The notes: generated by a model from the sequence alone, not told the origin. A stretch of 64,000 nt of DNA from Amycolatopsis alba DSM 44262 (GCF_000384215.1 NZ_KB913032.1:769021-833020), one strand, 5' to 3'; counted from the stretch's first letter, positions 7,962 through 16,583 are shown. Made by a program: numbers and translations.

Positions 7962-8630
7962 ATGTTGATTCAAGGGGAGAAGACCGCCAGGAGGACCGAT
8001 CGCGTCAGAGTCGCCGTGCATGCCCCGGACCTCCTGGCCGGGCTCGGCACGACGAGCATTCTCGGCGCCGACGAACGGCTGGACGTGCTCGCCGACACCG
8101 ACCTGGGGCCGGCCGAAGTGATCGTGACGGTCGGGGATTCCATCGGCGACGGGGTTTTCGCGTTCCTGCGCCAAGTACGCGCCGCGTCGTCGCTCACGTC
8201 GCCACCGAGATGCGTGATCGTCACCGATCACTTCCCGGTCCAGGTCCTGATGACGGCGATCGAATGCGGGATGGCCGCGTTGCTGCCGCGGCGCGACCTC
8301 GACAGCGAACACCTGGTGCGGACGATTCTCGCGGTCAGCCAGGGCGCAGGCGCCCTGCCGCCGCGGCTGCAGGGCAGCCTGCTCTCGCAGCTCGAACGGA
8401 TCCAGGAAGACCTGCTGGTGCCCAACGGGCTCGCGCTGTCCGGCCTGTCCGACCGCGAACGGGAGGTCCTCCGCCTGCTCGCCGACGGCCATGGCACGGA
8501 GGAGATCGCGGCCAAACTCGCCTATTCGGAGAGCACGGTGAAGAACGTCCTCCATCGGGTGATGTCGCGGTACGGCCTCCACAACCGCACGCACGCTGTC
8601 GCCTTCGCCCTGCGCACCGGGTCGATCTGA
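7962..8630 (+). CDS. LuxR-family regulator with degenerate receiver-like domain (paralogue 3)
   Basis: The protein has 222 residues from the ATG at 7962, behind AGGGA. It has the same two-part layout as the regulators at 1467 and 2746. The receiver-like N-terminus (VRVAVHAPDLLAGLGTTSIL) lacks a clear phosphoacceptor Asp (AEVIVTVGDS). The C-terminal HTH reads LSDREREVLRLLADGHGTEEIA, then SESTVKNVLHRVMSRY. The last 20 residues (NRTHAVAFALRTGSI) closely match the other two paralogues. It has its own promoter candidate and a terminator-like inverted repeat. Its target is unknown; the glycosyltransferase follows 150 bases downstream. Confidence 0.87.
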   Translation: MLIQGEKTARRTDRVRVAVHAPDLLAGLGTTSILGADERLDVLADTDLGPAEVIVTVGDSIGDGVFAFLRQVRAASSLTSPPRCVIVTDHFPVQVLMTAIECGMAALLPRRDLDSEHLVRTILAVSQGAGALPPRLQGSLLSQLERIQEDLLVPNGLALSGLSDREREVLRLLADGHGTEEIAAKLAYSESTVKNVLHRVMSRYGLHNRTHAVAFALRTGSI

Positions 8631-8683
8631 AGGGGGTCCGTCCAGAGTGGACGAGAGAAAGGGGCTTTTCCTCGCCCCCTTCA
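8628..8683 (+). terminator. Terminator-like inverted repeat after the LuxR gene
   Basis: TGAAGGGGG at the stop codon (8628-8636) pairs with CCCCCTTCA (8675-8683). A nested GGGGC/GCCCC stem lies inside. No long T-run follows, as is common in high-GC actinomycetes. Confidence 0.45.
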
Positions 8684-8778
8684 ACTTATAGCCGACACCG
8701 GGGCTTGCGGCAAGACCCCCCTCGTCCCGCAGAATTGCCCGCCGAAGGCCGGTAGCTGCGGAAACGGGGAGTCACGAA

Positions 8779-9993
8779 GTGCGTGTTTTGCTGACGACGT
8801 GGGGATCTCGCGGGGATGTCGAACCCCTGGTGGGACTCGCGAGGGAAGTGCGGGAACTCGGCGCGGAAGCGGTGGTGTGCGCGCCGCCGGACGAAGAGTT
8901 CGCGACGTTGCTGGAGCGGGCGGGTGTGCCGTCGGTGCCGCTCGGCCCGACGGTGCACTCGGTGGTCGCCGGGCCGAAGCCGCCGACGGGGGAAGACGCG
9001 CTGAAGCTCGCCCCGGCGCTGGTCGCCGCCCGCTTCGAGACGCTCGCCAAGGCGGCCGAGGGATGCGACGCGATCCTGGCGACCGGACTGCTGCCCGCCG
9101 GCGCGCGGGACGTGGCCGAGAAACTGGGAATCCCCTACGTGTACGCGTGTTTCCACATCTTCGGGCTGCCGTCGCGGCATTTCGCCCCAGGGCTGCGGCC
9201 GGGCACGCCGTCCCCGGAAGGCGAGACCGACAACCGGGTGCTGTGGCAGCAGGACGCCCAACGGGTGAACGCGTTGTACGGCGGCGCGCTCAACGAGCAC
9301 CGCGTGGCGATCGGGCTGCCACCGGTGGACAACGTCCGCGACCACGTCTTCACCGGCAGTCCGTGGCTGGCCGCCGACGCGGTCCTGTGCCCGTCGGAGG
9401 GGATGACGGATCTCGACATCGTCCAAACGGGAGCGTGGATCCGGCCCGACGACCGCCCGCTCCCGGACGAGCTCGAACAGTTCCTGGCCGCCGGTGAGCC
9501 GCCGGTGTACGTGGGCTTCGGCAGCATGGCCGCGTACGCGCCGAAGGACATCGCCCGTGTGGCCATCGAGTCGCTGCGGGCGCTGGGGCGGCGGATCCTG
9601 CTCGCCCGCGGATGGGCCGGACTGGTCGCGATCGACGACGCCGACGACTGTTTCGTCGTCGGCGAAGTCAATCAGCAGGCGCTCTTCCGCCGGGTGGCCG
9701 CCGTCGTGCACCACGGCGGTGCGGGGACCACGACGACGGCCGCACTGGCGGGCGCGCCCCAGGTGGTCGTCCCGCGGATCGCGGACCAGCCGTATTGGGC
9801 GTCGCGCGTGGCCGAACTGGGAACCGGTGTGGCGCACCAGGATCCGGCGCCTACCGTCGAGTCCCTGTCGGCCGCGCTCACGACGGTCCTGTCCCCCGAG
9901 ACCGGCGCGCGGGCGAAAGCCGTGGCCGGCACGATCCGAACCGATGGAGCCGCGGTGGCGGCGAAACTACTCCTGGAGACGGCCAAAGCCTAA
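8779..9993 (+). CDS. GT1-family glycosyltransferase (glycopeptide Gtf-like)
   Basis: The protein has 404 residues from the GTG at 8779, eight bases after GGGGAG. It is a GT-B fold UDP/TDP-sugar transferase. The N-terminal acceptor domain opens with MRVLLTTWGSRGDVEPLVGLA, minus a few residues the hallmark of GtfA-E of glycopeptide producers and of sterol/macrolide transferases. The C-terminal donor-binding motif is HHGGAGTTTTAALAGAP followed by ADQPYWASRVAELG. The acceptor is unknown. No sugar-biosynthesis or glycopeptide genes are adjacent, so it looks like an orphan. It ends at a perfect hairpin. Confidence 0.87.
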   Translation: MRVLLTTWGSRGDVEPLVGLAREVRELGAEAVVCAPPDEEFATLLERAGVPSVPLGPTVHSVVAGPKPPTGEDALKLAPALVAARFETLAKAAEGCDAILATGLLPAGARDVAEKLGIPYVYACFHIFGLPSRHFAPGLRPGTPSPEGETDNRVLWQQDAQRVNALYGGALNEHRVAIGLPPVDNVRDHVFTGSPWLAADAVLCPSEGMTDLDIVQTGAWIRPDDRPLPDELEQFLAAGEPPVYVGFGSMAAYAPKDIARVAIESLRALGRRILLARGWAGLVAIDDADDCFVVGEVNQQALFRRVAAVVHHGGAGTTTTAALAGAPQVVVPRIADQPYWASRVAELGTGVAHQDPAPTVESLSAALTTVLSPETGARAKAVAGTIRTDGAAVAAKLLLETAKA

Positions 9994-9994
9994 A

Positions 9995-10049
9995 GTCCGT
10001 GAAGGCCTCCTTGAGGGACTCAGAGTCCCTCAAGGAGGCCTTCACGGAC
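9995..10049. terminator. Perfect 27-base-arm hairpin between convergent genes
   Basis: The arms 9995-10021 and 10023-10049 are exactly complementary with a single-base loop; the arm begins GTCCGTGAAGGCC. The hairpin starts two bases after the glycosyltransferase stop and ends ten bases before the stop of the convergent NmrA gene. It therefore probably terminates both. The same arm recurs at several other gene ends in the window. Confidence 0.7.
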
Positions 10050-10058
10050 AACGGAAGG

Positions 10059-10943
10059 TCAGCTCACCGAAGAGACGGCCGGCTTGAGCACCTCTTCGCA
10101 CCACTGGCGGAAGGTCGTCGGCGTGGTGGCCTCCGGCGTCCGCGGCGTGGCGACGTCGATGCCCGCTTCCTTGGCGAGCATCATGTCGACCATGCCCTGG
10201 GCCATCGCCTCGGACCAGCCGTGTTCGCGTTGCGTCGCACGAAAAGCGTCCATGGAGACCTGCTGGTAGCGCACCGGCCGCCCGAGGACGTCGGACATGA
10301 TCGCCGCGAGATCGTTCTGGGACAGGTCTTCCGGACCGAGCACCGGGACGTCGGCCACGCCGTGCCACGACGCGTCGAGCAGCAGCCCGGCGGCGACCGC
10401 GGCGATGTCGCGCGTGGCGCAGGTCGGCGCCTTGCGGTCGGCAGAGACCGGCGCGAAGAAGACACCGTCCTTGCCGATGGACCCGGCCTGCCACAACAGG
10501 TTGTCCATGAACGTGGGCATCGTCAGCGCCCGGTAGTGCACGCCCGTGGCGGCGATCAGGTCGTCCATGGCCCACGACGCCGACAGGTATCCGGCGTTCT
10601 CCCCGACGCCGCGGCCCAGTGCCGAGACGCCGACGACCCTGGTCACGCCGTGCTTCTCGAAGGCCTCGCAAGCGGGCCGGGTGAAGTCCAGGTAGGCGGC
10701 TTCGAGGCTCTCGGCGCGGTGGTCCGCGGCGACCAGCCAGAACACGGTGTCGGCGCCGGCGAAGGCTTCGTCGACGACACCGGCGTCGCTGTGCGAGCCC
10801 TTGACGACCTCGACGCGCTCACGGACGTGATCGGCCAGCCGGGCGGGATCACGGGCGATCACGCGGATCGGCTCGCCGTTTTCGAGGAGGGTGCCGAGCA
10901 GCCTGCTGCCGATCTGTCCGGTCGGCGCGGTGACGACGATCAT
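10059..10943 (-). CDS. NmrA-like NAD(P)-binding oxidoreductase
   Basis: The protein has 294 residues from the ATG at 10943, with GGAG five bases upstream. It is an atypical short-chain dehydrogenase of the NmrA / quinone-oxidoreductase-2 type. The N-terminal Rossmann motif is TAPTGQIGSRLL, and acidic residues follow the second strand. No canonical YxxxK catalytic pair stands out, as in NmrA-type sensors and azoreductase-like enzymes. The divergent LysR gene at 11045 is the probable regulator. Confidence 0.82.
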   Translation of the reverse strand: MIVVTAPTGQIGSRLLGTLLENGEPIRVIARDPARLADHVRERVEVVKGSHSDAGVVDEAFAGADTVFWLVAADHRAESLEAAYLDFTRPACEAFEKHGVTRVVGVSALGRGVGENAGYLSASWAMDDLIAATGVHYRALTMPTFMDNLLWQAGSIGKDGVFFAPVSADRKAPTCATRDIAAVAAGLLLDASWHGVADVPVLGPEDLSQNDLAAIMSDVLGRPVRYQQVSMDAFRATQREHGWSEAMAQGMVDMMLAKEAGIDVATPRTPEATTPTTFRQWCEEVLKPAVSSVS

Positions 10944-11044
10944 GAAGACTCCGTGGTGCTAGGGGGTTTTCGACGTCACCCAGTCAAGTCAGGAGAGGCG
11001 CCGGGCTGAAGGACCGGCTCGGTCGCCATTGATACCCTGGGGAT

Positions 11045-11935
11045 ATGAGTGATCTGGAGACGCGGCAGCTCCGCTACTTCGTGGCCGTCGCGGAGGAGCT
11101 TCACTTCGGACGCGCGGCCGAGCGGCTTTCGATGGCGCAGCCGCCGCTGTCCAGGGCGATCAAGGACCTGGAACGACGCCTGGACGTCCAGTTGCTCGAA
11201 CGCACCACCCGCCAGGTCGCGCTCACGAGAGCGGGCGAGGTGTTCCTGCGGGACGCCAGGACCGCGCTCGAAGCGATCGCCGCGGCGGAACGGCGGGTCA
11301 GGCAGGCGGGCCGTCCCGATCGACGGCTGCGGCTGGCGCTGAAGGCCGACCACGACGCCGGATGCCTGCCGCAGATCATCGAGGCCTACGAGGCCGAGGA
11401 AGGCGCCCTGCCCGTCGAACTGATCCTCGGCGGCCGAGGCGAGCAGCCGGTGCAGCTCCGCGACGGCCGGGCGGACGTGGCGCTCGTCCCCTCCCCCTTC
11501 GACGCGCGCCGCCTGGACTTCGAGCCGCTGCTGACCGAGCCCCGGCTGGTGGCGCTGGCGGCGAACGATCCGCTGGCGGCCAGGTCACGGCTGACCCTGT
11601 CGGATCTGGATGGCAGGCTCCTTCCCGACGGCGCCCCCGCCGAACAGGGCCCTTCGACCGGGCAGCCAGCCGCCGTGGCGCCCCACGGTCCCGTCTCGGA
11701 CCTGACGCAGATCCTCAAACTGGTCGAACTGGGCACCATCGTCTGTTTCCTGCCCGTTTCAGTGGCGGATCGCTACCGCAGGGCGGGCATCGCGTACCTG
11801 GCCGTCGACGATCTGGAGCCCACGACCCTCGCCGTGATGTGGCCGCAGGACTCCCGCTCACCGGCCGTCGCCGCCTTCGTCAGAGCGGCCACCACGGTGG
11901 TGACGAGCGCGTTCGCCCTCACTCAGCGGAGCTGA
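11045..11935 (+). CDS. LysR-family transcriptional regulator
   Basis: The protein has 296 residues. The N-terminal winged HTH reads LRYFVAVAEELHFGRAAERL, then PPLSRAIKDLERRLDVQLLER; a periplasmic-binding-protein-like effector domain follows. The start overlaps a short palindrome (GATACCC/GGGATAT at 11031-11046). It is divergent from the NmrA-like gene, about 100 bases apart, in the standard LysR-target arrangement. Its 3' end overlaps the convergent TetR gene by 13 bases. Confidence 0.88.
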   Translation: MSDLETRQLRYFVAVAEELHFGRAAERLSMAQPPLSRAIKDLERRLDVQLLERTTRQVALTRAGEVFLRDARTALEAIAAAERRVRQAGRPDRRLRLALKADHDAGCLPQIIEAYEAEEGALPVELILGGRGEQPVQLRDGRADVALVPSPFDARRLDFEPLLTEPRLVALAANDPLAARSRLTLSDLDGRLLPDGAPAEQGPSTGQPAAVAPHGPVSDLTQILKLVELGTIVCFLPVSVADRYRRAGIAYLAVDDLEPTTLAVMWPQDSRSPAVAAFVRAATTVVTSAFALTQRS

Positions 11936-12504
11936 ACGCGGCCCAGCACCCTGTCCACGACCTCGGGAAGCGGCTGATCGTCCGGGCCTTCCAGCCACAG
12001 GATGTTCCCGGTCCGCAGAGCGGCGAGGAAAGTCGCCGCGGTGAGGCGGGCCAGCTCCTGGTCGAGGCCGTGCCCCCTGGCGAGCAGCACCGCGATCAGG
12101 TCGCGTTCGAGGGCGAACTGGTCACCGGCCTGCCGCGCGAGCAGCGACGGATGCCGCCGCAGCAGCCTCAGCTGCGCCACCCATTCGCGGTCGGGGACGG
12201 GGTTCGCCCGGTACAGGTCCTGGCACGCCGCTCGCAGCGCCTGCCACGGCTTCTCGCCGGGCGGCCTGCCCTCGACCAGCGTCACCAGCAGCCCGGTCCG
12301 CTCGCGGTCGGCGTACAGGATCGCGTCCTCTTTGTTCGCGAAGTAGTTCGAGAACGTCCGCCGGGACACCCCCACCGTGTCGGCGATGTCCTCGACGGTC
12401 ACGCCGTCGAGACCGTGCTCCATCGCCAGGCGAAGCGCGGCCTCGTGCAGTGACTGCCGCGTCGCCGCCTTCTTGCGGGTGCGGAGCGTGTCGAGGGTGT
12501 CCAC
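11923..12504 (-). CDS. TetR-family repressor, probable regulator of the MFS exporter
   Basis: The protein has 193 residues from the GTG at 12504. The N-terminal HTH reads GVTVEDIADTVGVSRRTFSNYFANKEDAI, and the C-terminal ligand domain is helical. It is divergent from a 14-helix drug transporter at 12591. A 22-base perfect operator-like palindrome lies between them. Repressor plus exporter is a common drug-inducible pair, and that role is inferred here. Confidence 0.87.
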   Translation of the reverse strand: MDTLDTLRTRKKAATRQSLHEAALRLAMEHGLDGVTVEDIADTVGVSRRTFSNYFANKEDAILYADRERTGLLVTLVEGRPPGEKPWQALRAACQDLYRANPVPDREWVAQLRLLRRHPSLLARQAGDQFALERDLIAVLLARGHGLDQELARLTAATFLAALRTGNILWLEGPDDQPLPEVVDRVLGRVQLR

Positions 12505-12535
12505 CAGGACAGCGTAGCGAGGGGAATAAAGTTCT

Positions 12536-12557
12536 CACTGTGCAAGTTTGCACAGTG
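12536..12557. promoter_or_regulatory. TetR operator candidate (22-base palindrome)
   Basis: CACTGTGCAA and TTGCACAGTG form perfect ten-base arms around a two-base centre. The site lies 31 bases from the TetR start and 33 from the MFS start, in the only gap between the two genes. Length and symmetry suit a TetR dimer site. Confidence 0.7.
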
Positions 12558-12590
12558 GGCAATAATTGCCCGAACGCTCGAAAGGACGCC

Positions 12591-14165
12591 ATGAAGACCG
12601 AAGGAACGGCGGAGGCACCGTCCGAGGCGATGGGGCACCGCCAGGTGCTCGAATCGCTGTCCGGGCTGCTGCTCGCGCTGCTCGTGGCAATGATCAGTTC
12701 GACGGTCGTGTCGACCGCCCTGCCGTTGATCATCGGCTCGCTGAACGGCTCGCAGACGCAGTACACGTGGGTGGTCACGGCCACCCTGCTGGCGGCGACG
12801 GCCACCACCCCGATCTGGGGCAAACTCGCCGACCTGTTCAACAAGAAGACCCTGGTCCAGGTCGCGATCGTGATCTTCGTGATCGGATCGATGATCAGCG
12901 GGTTCAGCCAGAACACCGGGCAGCTGATCGCCGCGCGCGCGTTCCAGGGCATCGGCGTCGGCGGGCTGCAGGCGCTGGTCCAGGTCGTGATCGCGGCGAT
13001 CATCCCGCCGCGTGAACGCGGCCGGTACAACGGCTACCTCGGCGCCGTCATGGCGGTCGCCACGGTCGGCGGCCCGCTGCTCGGCGGCCTGATCGTGGAC
13101 GTGCCGTGGCTGGGCTGGCGCTGGTGCTTCTTCGTCGGCGTGCCGATCGCGGTGGCGGCGTTCATCGTGCTGCAGCGGACCCTGAAGCTGGAAACGGTGC
13201 GCCGGGAGAACGTCCAGGTCGACTACCTCGGCGCGGGTCTCATCGCCGCGGGCGTGAGTGTCCTGCTGATCTGGGTCTCGTTCGTCGGCAACAGCTTCGA
13301 CTGGCTTTCGTGGCAGACGACCGTCATGGTGGCCGGCGGTGTCGTGCTCCTCGCGCTCGCGCTGATGGTGGAACGCAAGGTCCGCGAACCCGTGGTGCCG
13401 TTGCACATCATCACCCAGCGCACCCCGGCGCTGGCGATCATCGCGAGCCTCGCGGTCGGCATGGCGATGTTCGGCGGCGCGGTGTTCCTCGGCCAGTACT
13501 TCCAGGTCGGCCGCGGCTACTCCCCCACCGAAGCCGGGCTGCTGACCATCCCGCTGATGGCGGGCGTGCTGGTGTCCTCGACCGTTTCCGGTCGCCTGAT
13601 CAGCCGGACCGGCCGGATCAAACCGTACATCGTGGCGGGCACGATCACCCTGGTGATCGGGTTCCTCGGGCTGGGCACGGTCGACCACGCGTCGCCGCTG
13701 TGGCTGGTCGGCATCGCGATGGCGGTCGTCGGCATCGGTGTCGGCATGACGATGCAGAACCTCGTGCTCGCCGTGCAGAACACCGTGCCGCTGCGGGACC
13801 TGGGCTCGGCGAGCGCGTCGGTCACGTTCTTCCGGTCGCTGGGCGGCACCATCGGGGTCTCGGTGCTGGGCGCGGTGCTCGCGAACCGGGTCACCGCCGA
13901 CCTGTCCGCCGCGCTGCACGTTCCGGAGGGCCAGGCGTCGACGGGCAGTGTCAGCGCGCTGAACCTCAAAGCGCTGCCGCCGGAGGTCCAGACGATCGTG
14001 CACACCGTGTACGGCGACGCGACCGCGCACATCTTCCTGATCTCCGCGGCGGTGGGCGTCGTGGGCGTGATCGCGGCGCTGCTGCTCAAGCCGCTCACCC
14101 TGCGCACCACCCTCGACGTGGAGACGAAGACGGAAGACCAGGCTGCCGACCCGGTCGCGCGGTAG
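12591..14165 (+). CDS. MFS drug:H+ antiporter, DHA2 (14-helix, EmrB/QacA type)
   Basis: The protein has 524 residues from the ATG at 12591, behind AAAGGA. It is an integral membrane exporter with about 14 hydrophobic helices. The motif A region reads GKLADLFNKK. The family motif C region includes the stretch around AVMAVATVGGPLLGGLIVD. The N-terminus up to residue 20 is cytosolic. It is divergent from a TetR gene with a shared palindromic operator. The substrate is unknown. The short UspA gene starts seven bases after its stop and may be co-transcribed. Confidence 0.9.
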   Translation: MKTEGTAEAPSEAMGHRQVLESLSGLLLALLVAMISSTVVSTALPLIIGSLNGSQTQYTWVVTATLLAATATTPIWGKLADLFNKKTLVQVAIVIFVIGSMISGFSQNTGQLIAARAFQGIGVGGLQALVQVVIAAIIPPRERGRYNGYLGAVMAVATVGGPLLGGLIVDVPWLGWRWCFFVGVPIAVAAFIVLQRTLKLETVRRENVQVDYLGAGLIAAGVSVLLIWVSFVGNSFDWLSWQTTVMVAGGVVLLALALMVERKVREPVVPLHIITQRTPALAIIASLAVGMAMFGGAVFLGQYFQVGRGYSPTEAGLLTIPLMAGVLVSSTVSGRLISRTGRIKPYIVAGTITLVIGFLGLGTVDHASPLWLVGIAMAVVGIGVGMTMQNLVLAVQNTVPLRDLGSASASVTFFRSLGGTIGVSVLGAVLANRVTADLSAALHVPEGQASTGSVSALNLKALPPEVQTIVHTVYGDATAHIFLISAAVGVVGVIAALLLKPLTLRTTLDVETKTEDQAADPVAR

Positions 14166-14172
14166 GCGCGCG

Positions 14173-14658
14173 ATGAACGGGAACGCCGCCGGGGCCTTCG
14201 AGTCCACTGTGGAGCGTTTCGGCCCGCCCCGGCACCGGTCGGGGCGGGCCATCCTGGCCGGGGTCGACGGCTCCGACACCGCGATGCGGGCGGCCGCCTT
14301 CGCCTTCGGCATGGCACGGCGGGAAAGCGGCAGGCTGATCGTCGCCTTCGTCGCTTGCCGCACGGCGCTGGCCAACCTCGGACCGGCTGTCGCGGCGACG
14401 GTGGAGCACGACACGACACTGCAGCTCTACGCCGAACTCCGCGATCAGATCCGCGAGGCGGCCGAAGAACTGGAAGTGCCGGTCAGTTTCCTGAAGATCT
14501 TCGGCGATCCGTACACCGCGCTCCGCGACACCGCCGACCGCAGCCAGGTCGACACGGTGGTGGTCGGCGCCTCACAGAAGGCCGGTCACCGGTTCGCGGG
14601 GTCGGTCGCGACCAAGCTCATCAAGACCGGGCACTGGCCGGTGCTCGTCGTTCCTTGA
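14173..14658 (+). CDS. Universal stress protein (UspA family)
   Basis: The protein has 161 residues with a single Usp domain. The N-terminal strand reads RAILAGVDGSDTAMRAAAFAF. The C-terminal nucleotide-binding region is VVVGASQKAGHRFAGSVATKL, similar to the ATP-binding GxxG-x9-G(S/T) pattern. It starts seven bases after the MFS gene. Its 3' end overlaps the convergent EamA gene by 87 bases. It is a cytosolic stress-related protein of unspecified function. Confidence 0.85.
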   Translation: MNGNAAGAFESTVERFGPPRHRSGRAILAGVDGSDTAMRAAAFAFGMARRESGRLIVAFVACRTALANLGPAVAATVEHDTTLQLYAELRDQIREAAEELEVPVSFLKIFGDPYTALRDTADRSQVDTVVVGASQKAGHRFAGSVATKLIKTGHWPVLVVP

Positions 14659-15540
14659 CCGACGGCCGCCCAGCAGGGAGACGGCTCCCACCGTGGCGAC
14701 GACGAGCGCACAGCCCGCGAGTTGCAGCGAGGTCGGCCACTGACCGAGCAGGATGGCGCCGAACAGGATCGCGGCGGCGGGTTGCAGCATGAGCACGGCG
14801 GACCCGCCGCTCGCCGGGAGCGCGGACAGGGCATTCCCGATCAGGAGCCAGCCGAGCACCTGCGCGGTCACGGCCAGCGCGAGCAGCCACAGCAGCGCCG
14901 AGGCGGGCGGCGTGACGTCGAGGTTTCCCGCCACCAGCCCCGAAAGGCCGCCGACACTCGCGGAGGCCGCGGTCGCCGTGGCGAGCATCGTCGTGTGGCC
15001 GCCGCCTTCGGTTCCGGCCCGGCGCAGCAGGATGAGGTAGCCGGCGTAGGCGATGCCTGCCAGCATCGCCATGACGGTGCCGTACCAGGGGTCACTGCCC
15101 GCGGCGCCGCCGTCCGCCAGCCCGCCGGCGAGTGCCGTTCCCGCCAGCATGACCGGGATCGACAACCAGAACAGCCGCGACGGCCGTTCGCCGAACCACA
15201 GCAGCCCGGCCAGCGGGACGAGGACCACCTGGACGTTGACCAGTGCCGTGGCGACGCCCGCGCCGACGGCGAAGATCGCTTCGCTCCACAGCACCATGTC
15301 GATCCCGAGCAGGACGCCGGCCAGCACGTGCCGCCGTCGCGCGGCCGGGGTGGGACGGTGCCCGCGCTCCCGCGTCCGTGCCAGCAGCACGAGGATCGGC
15401 AACGCGAACAGGCAGCGGAAAAACGTCGCCGTCGTCGAGCTCACGCCGGACAGCGCGACGAGCGGGGCGGACAGGGCGATCGCGAGGGCTCCGAGGACTC
15501 CCTGTGCCCGCGGATCGGCGAGAATTCTTTGGTGGGCCAT
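14572..15540 (-). CDS. EamA/DMT-superfamily transporter
   Basis: The protein has 322 residues with about ten hydrophobic helices in two EamA repeats. The first starts GVLGALAIALSAPLVALSG; the second includes WYGTVMAMLAGIAYAGYLILLRR. Such proteins export amino acids or other metabolites. The last 30 residues (after LLGGRRSRN) are hydrophilic and lie antisense to the UspA gene, so the C-terminus may be a recent extension. It is divergent from the LysR gene at 15613, its likely regulator. Confidence 0.85.
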   Translation of the reverse strand: MAHQRILADPRAQGVLGALAIALSAPLVALSGVSSTTATFFRCLFALPILVLLARTRERGHRPTPAARRRHVLAGVLLGIDMVLWSEAIFAVGAGVATALVNVQVVLVPLAGLLWFGERPSRLFWLSIPVMLAGTALAGGLADGGAAGSDPWYGTVMAMLAGIAYAGYLILLRRAGTEGGGHTTMLATATAASASVGGLSGLVAGNLDVTPPASALLWLLALAVTAQVLGWLLIGNALSALPASGGSAVLMLQPAAAILFGAILLGQWPTSLQLAGCALVVATVGAVSLLGGRRSRNDEHRPVPGLDELGRDRPREPVTGLL

Positions 15541-15586
15541 GGTTTTGATTCGATCGCACGAAGCAGGGGAGGACCAGCGAGATCCT

Positions 15587-15604
15587 CTTACCCCGAGGGT
15601 TAAG
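15587..15604. promoter_or_regulatory. Operator candidate between EamA and LysR genes
   Basis: CTTAC and GTTAAG flank CCCGAGG, giving an imperfect palindrome with TTAcCC/GGgTTAA arms. It lies nine bases before the LysR start and about 50 from the EamA start. The T-N11-A spacing fits a LysR box. Confidence 0.4.
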
Positions 15605-15612
15605 CTCGGCTA

Positions 15613-16536
15613 ATGAGTGGCGATCTGTCCAATGTGGAGCGGCTGCGGATGCTGCACGCGGTGTGGCGCCGGGGCTCGCTCGCCGCGGCGGCCGAACTGC
15701 TGCACGTGACGCCGTCGGCGATCTCCCAGCAGCTGACCAAACTGGAACGGGAGGCGGGCACCGCGCTGCTCGTCCGGCACGGGCGCGGCGTCCGGCTCAC
15801 CCCGGCGGGGCTGCTGCTCGCGCAGCGCTCGGACCGGGTCCTCACCGAACTCCGGGCCGCCCGCGCCGACCTGGACTCGCTCACCGGGGAAACCACCGGA
15901 GTCGTCGAGATCGGCGCCATCCCCTCCGGGGTGCACACGTTCATCACGCCCGCGCTCACCGGTCTCGCCGTCCGCTACCCCGGTATCGAAGCGCGGCTGC
16001 ACGAGGTCGAACCGGAAGACGCCCTTCCCGCGCTCGCCGACGGCGTCTTCGACGTCGTGGTCGTCGAGAGCTGGGAGAACCTGCCGCTCACCCGGCCGCC
16101 GAACACCCGATGGACCGTCCTGCGCGACGACGCGGCGACGATCGTGCTCCCGGCAGGGCACCGCCTGGCAGGCGCGGACTCGATCCGCGCCGAGGACCTG
16201 GCGGACGAGATCTGGGTCGCCTGGGCCCGCCCCACCCTGGCGAACGCCTGGATCCGCCAGACCCTGCGCGAACGCGGCATCGAACCGACGGTGCGGCATA
16301 CGGTCAGCGGGTTCGGCACCCAGTTCGCCGTCGTCGCCGGGCTCGGCGCGGTCACGGTGGTGCCGAGCATGGCCACCACGATCGCGCCGCCGACCGTGGT
16401 GTGCGCCCCGCTCGAACCCGCGCTGCACCGGCAGCTCTATGCCGTGCAGCCTCAGGGTGAGACGCGGCCCGCCGTCGCCGAATGCGTCGCGGCCCTGGTC
16501 GAGGCGGCCCGCTCCTGGGGCGCGGAAGGTTCGTGA
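15613..16536 (+). CDS. LysR-family transcriptional regulator
   Basis: The protein has 307 residues. The HTH is N-terminal (LRMLHAVWRRGSLAAAAELL, then SAISQQLTKLEREAG). An effector-binding domain follows from about residue 90. It is divergent from the EamA transporter, as for ArgP-type regulators of amino-acid exporters; this functional analogy is an inference. Its stop is followed immediately by half of the gene-end hairpin (CGTGAAGGCCTCC at 16532-16544). Confidence 0.88.
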   Translation: MSGDLSNVERLRMLHAVWRRGSLAAAAELLHVTPSAISQQLTKLEREAGTALLVRHGRGVRLTPAGLLLAQRSDRVLTELRAARADLDSLTGETTGVVEIGAIPSGVHTFITPALTGLAVRYPGIEARLHEVEPEDALPALADGVFDVVVVESWENLPLTRPPNTRWTVLRDDAATIVLPAGHRLAGADSIRAEDLADEIWVAWARPTLANAWIRQTLRERGIEPTVRHTVSGFGTQFAVVAGLGAVTVVPSMATTIAPPTVVCAPLEPALHRQLYAVQPQGETRPAVAECVAALVEAARSWGAEGS

Positions 16537-16583
16537 AGGCCTCCAAGCGGACAGGAGCGCCGGTGGCCGGTCGGTCCAGCTGG

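Noticed and set aside
8779..9993. Glycopeptide antibiotic cluster membership of the glycosyltransferase
   Set aside because: No cross-linking P450, halogenase, Hpg/Dpg or TDP-sugar genes are in the window, and the NRPS lies 24 kb away with different logic.
12399..14414. A 671-codon minus-strand frame opposite the MFS gene
   Set aside because: The plus strand has hydrophobic helices and MFS motifs. The antisense product is Asp/His/Arg-rich without motifs.
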